From NCBI GenBank assembly GCA_016212795.1, contig JACRDT010000010.1, positions 186,001 through 250,000 of the forward strand: 64,000 bases of DNA, read 5' to 3'. The position numbers were made by a program, and so were the translations under genes. The notes under the pieces are model-generated. The model did no database searches, had not been told where the DNA came from, and was given only the letters and a program-made list of their open reading frames with translations. The stretch comes from Elusimicrobiota bacterium. GTDB taxonomy: Bacteria > Elusimicrobiota > Elusimicrobia > UBA1565 > UBA9628. Shown here in pieces: positions 57,401 to 64,000 of the stretch; the first letter of the stretch is position 1; every line of letters starts with the position of its first letter.

Positions 57401-60400
57401 CGATCTGGTCGAGGGCAGCAGCATGGTCTTCCGCGACACGTACGCCACCTGGTATTCATCGGCGATGATCCCGGGCAGCTACATCATCGAGGCCGTGCAC
57501 GGCCCGAGCGGGATGGTCCGGCGGCTGGAGGTTCCGCTCGCCGACAAGAGCACCACCTACGCCACGCTGGACTTCACGGGCTCGACCTTCTCGGTGAGCG
57601 GGCGGGTCTCGCTGGCCGGCAACGTCGTCTTCTCCAGCGCGACGTTCTCCGTTTCAGTGAGCTCGGTCGCCGGGCTCGTGGCCAACGCGCCGGCCACGAG
57701 CTACTGCCTGCTGGGGTCGGCTCAGCCCGTCGGGGTCTCCGCGGCGCACATGGAGCTGCTGCCCATCGACATGCGAACGGGGCAGTATTACACGGGTCCC
57801 CTGACCTACGCCCCCGCGTCCGTCGGGCCGCCTGCGTGCGGGCAGGTGGCCATGCCGCCGGGCGTGGGCTATCAGTCGCCCAACCCGTTCCGCGCCCAGG
57901 TCGCGGCGTTGGCCGCGGACGGGACGTTCTCGTTCGCCAGCGTCCCGGCGGGCACCTACATCCTGCGCAACAACGGCGAGCTCGACCTCAACACGAGGAA
58001 CGGCGACGAGCTGCCGCAGATCAGGCAGGTCGTCAACGTCAACGCGAACGTCGCCTTGGCGCCGTTGAAGCTCGAGTCGGGGGCGTCGGTCTCCGGGACC
58101 GTGTACCTGCCGGAGCAGATGGTCGTGAGCCGCGCCGTGGGGCTGGAGCTGCTCGACGGCCTGGGCAACAGGCTGAGGTGGCAGACCGTGGGCTTCAACA
58201 ACTCCAATACGGCCTCCTATGTCTTCGAGAGGCTCGCGAACGGCAATTACGCCATCGCCGTTCATGACCTGGACCTGCCCAAGGCGTTCGGTGCGACGAC
58301 GCTGACGGTCAAGGTGCAGGGGATGAACCTGGCGGGCCAGGATATCCGGCTCAAGCGCACCGGGGTGATCAAGGGCAAGATCGCCTTGCAGAGCCGCCTG
58401 CCGGACGGCACGACGGGGCCGTTGATGCTGGTGTCGAACAACAACGCCAGGCTGCTGCCGGCGGGGTTCACCGTGGAGGCGAAGGCCAACCCGTGGTTCC
58501 AGGGAGGGCGCAGGCCCGCGCTGGGCAGGAACTGCGGGCCTAACGGGTGTTCGATCATGCTGGACGGCAGCGACCAGTTCACGATCGAGGACCTGCTGCC
58601 GGGCACTTACGACGTCCGGATGGTGGCGTACAACACGCCGGAAGCCATGAGGGACGGGGCCATGAGCGTGGTGCCGAGGGTGCTGCCCGCGGTGAAGGTG
58701 GCGGAGGGCCGCCTGAGCGACGTTGGCACGGTGAACATCCTGGCGGGCATCGAGCTGAGGGGCAAGGTGACGGACTCGGCGAGCGGCGCTCCTTTGGCGA
58801 ACGTCACGCTGGAGGCCCGGCCTTCCAAGCGCGAGGGAGGCCGCGAGCCGGAGGGCTTCGCGTGGACGCGGACGGACATGGGCGGCAACTACGTCCTCTA
58901 CGGGCTGAGCCCCCTGGTGCGCTACTACGACGTGGTGGCCGGCGTGCGGCCGAGGATGGAGGTCAAGGGCAACTACACGCCTCCTTACGAGCAGCAGATC
59001 TCGCGCGGGGTGGACCTGAGCTCCTCGGCCGCGCTGGATTTCACCCTGGCGTACGCCCCTTACTCGGTCAAGGGACGGGTCGTGGCGCCGGCGGGCGGGC
59101 CGACCCTGAAGGTGGCCTTCGACACCGGGCAGGCGGTGCCCGGCGCCAGGCTGTTCCTGCAGAAGAAGGGCGTGATCCCGACCGAAAACCCGATCGCGGA
59201 CATCGTGGCGTACACGGACTCCGACGGGTTTTTCGAGATCGGGTCCCTGGCGGCCGGGACCTACCGGCTGGTCGCGACGGCGATGGGCTACGGGTCCAAG
59301 ACGGCCGGGCCGGTCATCGGGACCTCCTCCGCGGATCTCGGGGTCTTGACGATGAGCCAGGGCGCCGGCATGAGCGGGAGCATCAGGAAGCCCGACGGCT
59401 CCAACCCGAGCCAGGACGAGGTGCAGAGCCTGGTGGCGGCGAACGCCGATATGTCGGAGCTGTTGGTCGGCACGTTGGTGTCGGACGCCAACACCAAGAC
59501 CGTGACGGAGTACACGCTGAGCGGGTTCCAGCCCGGGGTCCGGTACGCCTTGATGATGGTGGACCGGCGGGAGAACGTGATCGCCCCTGAGGAGGCGTCC
59601 TATCTGGTGTTCTCGTCTTCGTCGGAGGAGCGGGGGCTGGACCTGGTGTACCGGATGCCCAAGCCGACCGTGTTCGCCAAGGCGCGGCGCGCGGGGACCA
59701 AGTTCAAGGTCGAGTTCTCCATGACGCACCCGCTGAGGCAGAAGAAGACCGGCGACGACGCCTACGAGACGATCCTCGGGACGTACTCGGCGAAAGGGAC
59801 CCTGGCCGAGTTCGAGCTGTCGGAGGACAGGAGCAAGCTGTCGGCCGTGTATGCGCCGGACGTGACGGAGTCGAGCTTCACCCTGATGCTGAACGGCTGG
59901 AGCTCGGTTCCGGACCCCGGTTCGACGAGCTCGACCGACCCCGAGTTCCGGCTGCAGACGGTCGCGACGTTCTACGCGGGCATCGACGGGATGCACCAGA
60001 GCCAGGTGAGCAATCTGTGGGGCGGCAACCTGCTGGTGGAGGGGGACCTCGGGCGTCTGAACATCCCGAGCGGGGCGTTCGCGGTGGCGTCGTCGTCGAG
60101 CGTGGAGGTGTCGCTGAAGATCTCGTCGGAGACGCTGGCGAGGATGGGGGTGGCGGGGGTGGGAGGCGCGGGCGCCCGGGGCATGAGGTTCGCCTCGTCG
60201 GCCTATCCGGCCGAGTTGATGCGGGCGATGGCGGCCGTGCCGCCGACGATGTCGCCGCTGAGCGCCTTCTACAACATCATGCTGCCGCTGGGCATCCAAA
60301 CGGCGCTCTCGAAGCCCGTGCAGATGACGGTGTCGTACTCCTCCGGGACCGACCCGAGGTCGCTGAACCTATACTGGTACAACCCGATGTCGAACACCTA

Positions 60401-60878
60401 CGTCCTGCAGCAGGACGTCACGGGGTCGGACCCGGTCATCGACGAGGTCAACCGGACGATCACCCTGAACATCAACCATTTCTCGACGTTCGTGCTGTTC
60501 GACACCGCCGTGAACGTCATCACGGGCGACGTATTCAGCGGTTCGGGCATCGAGGCCTTCTGCTTCCCCAACCCCTTCGACCTCGAGACCAAGACGGTGA
60601 GCCTGATCCACCCCGCTTCCAACCACGTGGTGCGGGGCACCATGATGCGCTTCACGCTCGGCGCCGACGTGTCGGGCGCGGGGAGCGTCAAGATCTTCAG
60701 CGTCCGGGGCGAGAAGGTTCGGACGATCGATCTGGGTAACCTGACGGGCGGGCAGTACTACTACCAGGCGTGGGACGGGCGCAACGACTCGGGGCGTGAC
60801 GTGGCGAGCGGGGTCTACGTCGGGCAGATCAAGGTGGGCTCGAAGGTCAAGTCGTTCAAGATGGCGCTGATCAAATGA
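54492..60878 (+). CDS. Giant modular surface protein, locus 2 (about 2,130 residues)
   Basis: The protein matches the last 2,060 residues of the locus 1 giant. It begins with a G-E-G-T-I-D-L-S-S-S-like domain, then many carboxypeptidase-regulatory-type beta domains, the conserved K-P-D-G-S-N-P-S-Q-D-E-V segment, an H-F-S-T-F-V-L module and a FlgD-like Ig domain (last 90 residues, V-K-I-F-S-V-R-G-E-K-V ... A-S-G-V-Y). It lacks the Kelch, propeller and D-x-N-x-D-G arrays. The start is unclear: TTG at 54492 gives a signal sequence lacking its basic part, while the frame is open upstream through ATT 54459 (then K-N-L-S-R-S-T-L-A-F-L) to ACG 54453, which aligns with the ATG of the gene after the barrel in locus 1. 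Overlaps the PorV gene by ATGA. Confidence 0.85.
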   Translation: MGALALSLRCAWAAPVVSVDISPDSQKFTLGGGFTGTSADATGIRGVSLAIQKKGAPDFYLNWNNMLWNQALPQFSTTTITPYMGTAVQWGLAFADANLATDTTYFVLVRSTNPAANIGVAETTFTFKPVPPPPPDGEGTIDLSSSSAVGCQLITATITFTVGASGIKAGGKIALRIPNGWTLPGGWANVLRPLPALPPPGTFYVEAPGGPGLYNLALNPTQSGDSILGENWVLYTPLLDLGPGQKVYLTYTGFPPGGALGLAPHTFRVMSQARPASRLVSVAVSPAIASFGGNAPSRLGFMPKDPMSLGPLQTSATMQIVLTDECGTSTVTATAIVPWLNAGRSGELDGNATFYASGGGPINVVTINAWTGVSNPFYFRTATRTAEGYEFLTASMTVAAGKTWASRFVTLLASSVTLSGVSVDTGTLTGAVTATMTGNGFASPAFVNFTLSPSDVRWEVIISTDNVNWFPEVFHQPGAGEPGRTVSWNWVNDRVYPPMAVPPGVYYVKVLVEGGLAVDATRRLYVSQSPSIYGSLGAGGRGALVQASGPGANSGNVAVATDTAGNFRIYGLESGHAYNVTATTQVKTAAGQFMTLTVSSLNATATTAGTDIGAMTFPAPGYLRVSAAINPEAPSEAWGRVRAIKTDYSHESVGALHFSTGSASSDDGGQEFGALPSTWTVMGVPPGVYDLDIGLFHLGLSTRVTGVTVTGGSQTDVSVSLQKKANVYGWAVLPGTTTFGAWVSVQGTKLGDRYPSAFGGAFIGPQAAPGLVYPSSATFTVFGLEPGSWTITAKAPGYITASSAVLVTTAADIGNLFGAPASRFNLFLSTAGVIDGMIVVGGDTRFVPGAPDDPPFAFSVFVDAVNPATFSRAMARVSLARRADVTSSTFTLAGVEDGSWVLSSRMKGFTEGRQTAAVANGRGAASLSMGAYDSRLVMTVRLPYPPYAQPDYRKVSAIILGPDIAPSMRGDLVEGSSMVFRDTYATWYSSAMIPGSYIIEAVHGPSGMVRRLEVPLADKSTTYATLDFTGSTFSVSGRVSLAGNVVFSSATFSVSVSSVAGLVANAPATSYCLLGSAQPVGVSAAHMELLPIDMRTGQYYTGPLTYAPASVGPPACGQVAMPPGVGYQSPNPFRAQVAALAADGTFSFASVPAGTYILRNNGELDLNTRNGDELPQIRQVVNVNANVALAPLKLESGASVSGTVYLPEQMVVSRAVGLELLDGLGNRLRWQTVGFNNSNTASYVFERLANGNYAIAVHDLDLPKAFGATTLTVKVQGMNLAGQDIRLKRTGVIKGKIALQSRLPDGTTGPLMLVSNNNARLLPAGFTVEAKANPWFQGGRRPALGRNCGPNGCSIMLDGSDQFTIEDLLPGTYDVRMVAYNTPEAMRDGAMSVVPRVLPAVKVAEGRLSDVGTVNILAGIELRGKVTDSASGAPLANVTLEARPSKREGGREPEGFAWTRTDMGGNYVLYGLSPLVRYYDVVAGVRPRMEVKGNYTPPYEQQISRGVDLSSSAALDFTLAYAPYSVKGRVVAPAGGPTLKVAFDTGQAVPGARLFLQKKGVIPTENPIADIVAYTDSDGFFEIGSLAAGTYRLVATAMGYGSKTAGPVIGTSSADLGVLTMSQGAGMSGSIRKPDGSNPSQDEVQSLVAANADMSELLVGTLVSDANTKTVTEYTLSGFQPGVRYALMMVDRRENVIAPEEASYLVFSSSSEERGLDLVYRMPKPTVFAKARRAGTKFKVEFSMTHPLRQKKTGDDAYETILGTYSAKGTLAEFELSEDRSKLSAVYAPDVTESSFTLMLNGWSSVPDPGSTSSTDPEFRLQTVATFYAGIDGMHQSQVSNLWGGNLLVEGDLGRLNIPSGAFAVASSSSVEVSLKISSETLARMGVAGVGGAGARGMRFASSAYPAELMRAMAAVPPTMSPLSAFYNIMLPLGIQTALSKPVQMTVSYSSGTDPRSLNLYWYNPMSNTYVLQQDVTGSDPVIDEVNRTITLNINHFSTFVLFDTAVNVITGDVFSGSGIEAFCFPNPFDLETKTVSLIHPASNHVVRGTMMRFTLGADVSGAGSVKIFSVRGEKVRTIDLGNLTGGQYYYQAWDGRNDSGRDVASGVYVGQIKVGSKVKSFKMALIK

Positions 60879-61852
60879 GGAAACTGGGCATGGTCGCTGC
60901 GGCTCTCCTGATAGTCGCGCTCGGCGCGGCCGAGCGCATACAGGCATTCGGCGCGGACGGCAAGGGCTCGAGCGCGGCGCAGTTCCTGAAGATCGGGCCC
61001 GGCGCCCGGGCCTCGGCGATGGGGGAGGCGATGTCCGGGGTGGCCGACGACGCCTACGCGGCCTACTACAATCCGGCGGGGCTGGGCTGGCTTGTTCGGC
61101 CCGAGGTGGCGGGCATGCACGACTCCCACTTCCAGGGGATCAACTACGAGCACGCGGTGGTGGCGGTGCCGGTCCTGAGCTGGGTCGAGACGAAGCTGGA
61201 GCGCAACGCTTATGGCGTGATGGGGCTGGCCATCACGAACCTGTCGGTGGGGGGGCTGGAGCGGCGCTCGGCCACGGAGACGGACACGGCGGCGGACACC
61301 TTCTCGTCGAGCGACCTGGCCTACGCGGTGAGCTACGGCTACGCCTTTCCGAAGCTTGGGTTGTCTGCGGGGGCGACGATCAAGTACGTGGAGTCGACCA
61401 TCGACTCGGTGCACGCTGGCGCCGTGGCCAGCGACGTGGGCTTCCTGTGGCGGGGCAAGAAGTGGTCGGCGGGCGTGGGTGGCCGGCACATGAGCGGGGA
61501 GGACCACAAGTTCGCGCGGCTCTCGGACCCGCTGCCGCTGACGGTCTACGGCGGGCTGGGCTTCAGGCCGCACGAGCGGGTGCTGGTGGCCTTCGACGTG
61601 GCGTCGTCCAACGACGCGCCGGCGCGGCTGGCGTGGGGCGGGGAGTACCGGCACCCCTTCACGCCCAAGCTCTCGGGCTCGCTGCGGGGCGGCTACTCGG
61701 CCTACGGGGCCAAGAGCTACTCGTCGAGCGGGTGGACGGGGGCTTCCTTCGGCGGCGGGGTGGGGTACGGCAACTTCGACATCGATTTCGCGTGGGTCCC
61801 CTACGGCGACCTCGGCAACTCGCTCAGGTACTCCCTGCACGTGAAGTTCTAA
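60875..61852 (+). CDS. PorV/UPF0164-type outer-membrane barrel, locus 2
   Basis: The 325-residue protein starts in an ATGA overlap with the giant gene, exactly as in locus 1. Signal peptide to about residue 24, then S-S-A-A-Q-F-L-K-I-G-P-G-A-R-A-S-A-M-G-E-A and Y-Y-N-P-A-G-L, the family signature; it ends S-L-R-Y-S-L-H-V-K-F. It is a paralog of the protein at 48325. The pairing with the upstream giant protein is the strongest functional hint in the window. Confidence 0.9.
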   Translation: MRKLGMVAAALLIVALGAAERIQAFGADGKGSSAAQFLKIGPGARASAMGEAMSGVADDAYAAYYNPAGLGWLVRPEVAGMHDSHFQGINYEHAVVAVPVLSWVETKLERNAYGVMGLAITNLSVGGLERRSATETDTAADTFSSSDLAYAVSYGYAFPKLGLSAGATIKYVESTIDSVHAGAVASDVGFLWRGKKWSAGVGGRHMSGEDHKFARLSDPLPLTVYGGLGFRPHERVLVAFDVASSNDAPARLAWGGEYRHPFTPKLSGSLRGGYSAYGAKSYSSSGWTGASFGGGVGYGNFDIDFAWVPYGDLGNSLRYSLHVKF

Positions 61853-61912
61853 TACTCGCCTCCCCTATGGGGAGGCGAGTAGCTGTGGGGGCATATTCCG
61901 TTTCATGAGGAA
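61853..61912 (+). repeat. Palindromic repeat family, copy 5
   Basis: A single forward hairpin unit (ACTCGCCTCCCC / GGGGAGGCGAGT) with the tail GCATATTCCGTTTCATGAGG starts immediately after the PorV stop codon. It lies between convergent genes and may act as a two-way transcript end. Confidence 0.8.
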
Positions 61913-61931
61913 GCCCCCGCAGGGATGGCGA

Positions 61932-62417
61932 TCAGTAGATCTCGACGGGGGCGTCGGGCTTCTTGGGCGAGGCCTTGGCGCCTTCGCCCCACCCGGCGCT
62001 CTGCTTCTCGATGGCCTTGAGCTGCTCGGAGGCCTTCTTGATCGGCTTGCGCTTGCGGGCCGGCCCCTTGGACTGCTTGGCGAGCTCCGGGTCGGGGGTG
62101 ATGGCCGGGATGGCCGCGAGATCGGTCTGCTTGGCCTGGCCGGCTTGCGCGGGCAGCGAGGAGGCGTCGCCCAGGCGCATCTCCACGCCTTGGCCGGAGG
62201 CGATCCGCACGACCGCCTTGACCCCGCCGTTCTCCTTGGTGAGCTGGCTGATGATCTGCCGGGTCAGGGGGTCTTGGCTGGCCAGGATGGTTTGGCTGTG
62301 GGGAGTCGGCAGTTGGACGGCCGCCTGTCCCGCATCAGCCAGGAGCGCGGGAGCGGCGTTGGCGCCGGAGGCGCAGGCCGCTATCCCGAGGGTTATCAGC
62401 AGCGTGGATGCTTTCAT
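61932..62417 (-). CDS. Small exported protein, unknown
   Basis: The 161-residue protein has a signal peptide (1-21, ending A-N-A-A), then a predicted helical/strand region with L-T-R-Q-I-I-S-Q-L-T-K-E-N-G-G-V-K-A-V-V-R and a C-terminal half rich in Lys, Ala and Pro. No family recognised. An AGGAAG lies before the ATG, and the gene shares an upstream motif with the next minus-strand gene. It is probably periplasmic. Confidence 0.7.
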   Translation of the reverse strand: MKASTLLITLGIAACASGANAAPALLADAGQAAVQLPTPHSQTILASQDPLTRQIISQLTKENGGVKAVVRIASGQGVEMRLGDASSLPAQAGQAKQTDLAAIPAITPDPELAKQSKGPARKRKPIKKASEQLKAIEKQSAGWGEGAKASPKKPDAPVEIY

Positions 62418-62437
62418 TTGTCGCTTCCTACATCCAT

Positions 62438-62491
62438 AGTATGGCCCAATGGTAAAAAATCCGTAAGTGTCCTTAGGCCTAGATCGCGATG
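62438..62491 (-). promoter_or_regulatory. Candidate promoter with CAT-N7-TAGG motif
   Basis: On the minus strand CATACT (62438-62443) lies a short distance upstream of the 161-residue gene and no good -35 is seen. CAT-N7-TAGG (62478-62491) lies 35 bases upstream of that box, the same distance as the nearer copy at 63933 upstream of the next exported-protein gene. Confidence 0.4.
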
Positions 62492-62504
62492 GGACTTATG
62501 GTCT

Positions 62505-62632
62505 AATCACTCGCCCCCCCCCACGGGGGGGCGAGTAGCGGGGGGGCATATGCCGTTTCATTAGGAAGTTCCTTATGAAACAGAATATGCCCCCACAGCT
62601 ACTCGCCTCCCCGCGGGGGAGGCGAGTGATTA
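62505..62632. repeat. Palindromic repeat family, copy 6 (complete palindrome)
   Basis: The clearest full unit: left hairpin (AATCACTCGCC ... GGCGAGTAGC), tail CATATGCCGTTTCATTAGGAA, mirrored tail and right hairpin ending GGCGAGTGATT. The right edge supplies the stop codon of the minus-strand gene at 62630. It is a two-armed REPIN- or MITE-like structure of about 128 bp. Confidence 0.9.
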
Positions 62633-63865
62633 CGCCCCGGGCCTCTTCCCCCGGAGGGGTTCGCGGTCGCGGCTCTTGGGCTTCACGTCGTTGAGCTCGA
62701 CGCCGGAGTTCTCCCCCCAGAGGCGGCGGAACAGGGTGCTGATCGTCTCGCCCATGTCGCCCAACTCCACGCCATTGGAGTTGTCCACGTTCGTCCAGTT
62801 GGCCTGGGCACCGTTGGCCATGGTGTTGAGGGCGTTGCCGGCGCGCGTCTGAACCCTCTTGTTGGGCTGGAGGGACAGGATGGTCGGGTCGTACTCGCCG
62901 GACACCCGCGGCTTGACCCCTTCGTTGCTGCCCACGTAGGCGACCAGGTGGTCCGACAGCTTGTTCGTGTCGTTCGTGCCGTTCGGATCGTCCGAGGAGT
63001 CCGCGCCGTTCCTGCCGCTCGCGTTCGTGCCGGTCAGGCCGGGGGTGGCGCTGTCCTCCTCCTCTTCCTCGTCGCCGCCGAGGCGGGAGCCGTCGGCCAG
63101 CATGCCGGGCGTCGTCCCGCCCTCATCGTTGTCGCCGTTGAGATCGTTCCCGCTGTTCTTTTCGAACATATTCTTGTCCATGTCGGCGACTCGCTTGCGC
63201 TCGTCCTCCTTGGCTTTCTCGTCGGCCTTCTTCTTGAGCGCGAGGGCCTCTTCCTGCTTGGCCTTGATCTCTCCCTGGAGCTTCTTGAGCCCCGCGAGGT
63301 ACTTAGCCGGAGGGTTCTTGGGATCGAACGGCGGGCAATCGCCGCTCGGCCCGCAGATCTGGATGCGGCCATCCGGGAGGTTCGTGATGGTGTAGCCGTC
63401 TGGCAACTGGGCTCCTTCCTTGGCGATGGCCTTCGCGATGTCGGCCGCCTGCTGTTCCATCCGCTCTTTCACGGTCTTTTCGGCCCAGAACTCAGGCCTA
63501 TAAGGAGGCTGAGGGTTCCTGAGGGCCTCATCGTAGATCTTCTGCAACTCCGCGTCGCCCTTGATCATGTCCAGGATGCCGCCGTCTCCCTGGGCGGGAG
63601 GGTTCTCCAGAAAGCACATGGTGGGCGTGCAGGTATGGCCGCCGTTGTCCTCTCCGGACGCGATGGCGGCTCCGGAAAGAAAGTCGCCGCCGAAGAACGA
63701 GCCGTCATCTCCCTGGCTGCCTTGCTGGTCTGGCGGGCAGTATGATTGCCCCGGCGCGAGGGGGCCGTACTGGCCCTGGGGCAGGCAGGAGTTCGCGAAG
63801 GCCTGGCTGGTCCCGGCCCACACGAGGATCGTCGCGAGAAACGCTGTCGGCGCAAGGGTCTTCAT
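62630..63865 (-). CDS. Exported Asp/Glu-rich protein, unknown
   Basis: ATG at 63865, preceded by CGGAGGATGTC, gives 411 residues; the longer frame upstream is not used. Signal peptide (1-25), then a Cys-containing Gln/Gly-rich region (C-L-P and C-P-P), and T-C-T-P-T-M-C. A Lys/Glu-rich helical segment (about 180-240), an acidic linker with a run of E and D (about 255-300) and a C-terminal domain with L-W-G-E-N-S-G-V-E-L-N-D follow. No known family. The protein is probably periplasmic or secreted. Its stop codon lies in a repeat element. Confidence 0.7.
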   Translation of the reverse strand: MKTLAPTAFLATILVWAGTSQAFANSCLPQGQYGPLAPGQSYCPPDQQGSQGDDGSFFGGDFLSGAAIASGEDNGGHTCTPTMCFLENPPAQGDGGILDMIKGDAELQKIYDEALRNPQPPYRPEFWAEKTVKERMEQQAADIAKAIAKEGAQLPDGYTITNLPDGRIQICGPSGDCPPFDPKNPPAKYLAGLKKLQGEIKAKQEEALALKKKADEKAKEDERKRVADMDKNMFEKNSGNDLNGDNDEGGTTPGMLADGSRLGGDEEEEEDSATPGLTGTNASGRNGADSSDDPNGTNDTNKLSDHLVAYVGSNEGVKPRVSGEYDPTILSLQPNKRVQTRAGNALNTMANGAQANWTNVDNSNGVELGDMGETISTLFRRLWGENSGVELNDVKPKSRDREPLRGKRPGA

Positions 63866-63892
63866 GACATCCTCCGTCTTCGCTACACCTTT

Positions 63893-63969
63893 AGTATAGC
63901 AGGGGTCATCGTGTTTGCCATAGGCCAAAGGACCTAGATGTCAATGCCCGAAGGTCCTAGCTGTCAATG
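63893..63969 (-). promoter_or_regulatory. Promoter region with two phased 14-bp direct repeats
   Basis: On the minus strand TATACT (63893-63898) lies 28 bases before the start codon. Upstream are two copies of a CATTGACA(T/G)CTAGG motif (63933-63946 and 63956-63969), starting 23 bases apart, close to two helical turns. Each contains TTGACA, but no -10 stands 17 bases from either, so I read them as activator-binding sites. Confidence 0.45.
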
Positions 63970-64000
63970 GGTCCAATGGCCCACGCCGTGCGCGGCGCCC

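Noticed and set aside
48325..61852. Complete type IX secretion system
   Set aside because: Only PorV-like proteins and FlgD-like C-terminal domains are seen; no SprA, PorK-N or PorU gene is in the window.

Overview
The window is high-GC bacterial chromosome, densely packed and with no tRNA or rRNA seen. The rpsU-dnaG-rpoD block, large exported proteins, PorV/UPF0164-type barrels and FecR-domain proteins suggest a Gram-negative-type, free-living bacterium. An Elusimicrobiota-like lineage is my best guess, but this is inference: no taxonomic marker was compared.

Bases 1-5687 (+ strand) hold ordinary metabolism and repair. They contain the tail of a xanthine dehydrogenase/CO dehydrogenase-type flavoprotein, its 2Fe-2S and molybdopterin subunits, an exported ankyrin protein, a HAD phosphatase and MutY.

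Bases 5672-13591 are an exported-enzyme region. On the minus strand are a signal-peptide protein with a lysozyme-like GIGH motif, a protein with the ExE signature of ADP-ribosyltransferase toxins, and a CheR-like methyltransferase carrying a signal peptide. A YciH/eIF1-like gene lies between these and a plus-strand exported protein with two complete RecB-type PD-(D/E)XK nuclease modules. Three of these proteins share one plan: signal peptide, long Pro/Ala/Ser-rich linker, then a domain normally seen in the cytosol or in toxins.

Bases 13736-19258 hold core genes: a HIT protein, the macromolecular-synthesis block rpsU-dnaG-rpoD, a small membrane protein and a mechanosensitive-channel-like membrane protein.

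Bases 19355-61852 are the most striking part: two paralogous copies of one gene set. Each has a near-consensus promoter (TTGACG or TTGACT, 17 bp, TAAACT), a FecR-domain exported protein, an outer-membrane barrel ending in Y-E-Y, a giant modular surface protein with a FlgD-like C-terminal Ig domain, and a PorV/UPF0164 barrel that overlaps the giant gene by ATGA. Copy 1 also carries two YQGRL fibre-like proteins and a retropepsin-like protease, and its giant protein is 7,342 residues; copy 2's is about 2,130. An O-antigen ligase-like gene lies between them. The pairing of a giant protein with a PorV-like barrel suggests a dedicated secretion or surface-anchoring system resembling type IX logic, which is a hypothesis.

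Bases 61932-63865 (minus strand) hold two small exported proteins of unknown role.

Two layers cut across the genes. A palindromic GC-rich repeat family sits at the stop codon of seven genes and in two cases supplies the protein's last residues. A CAT-N7-TAGG(T/N)CC-type motif lies upstream of -10 boxes without good -35 boxes at genes for exported proteins.
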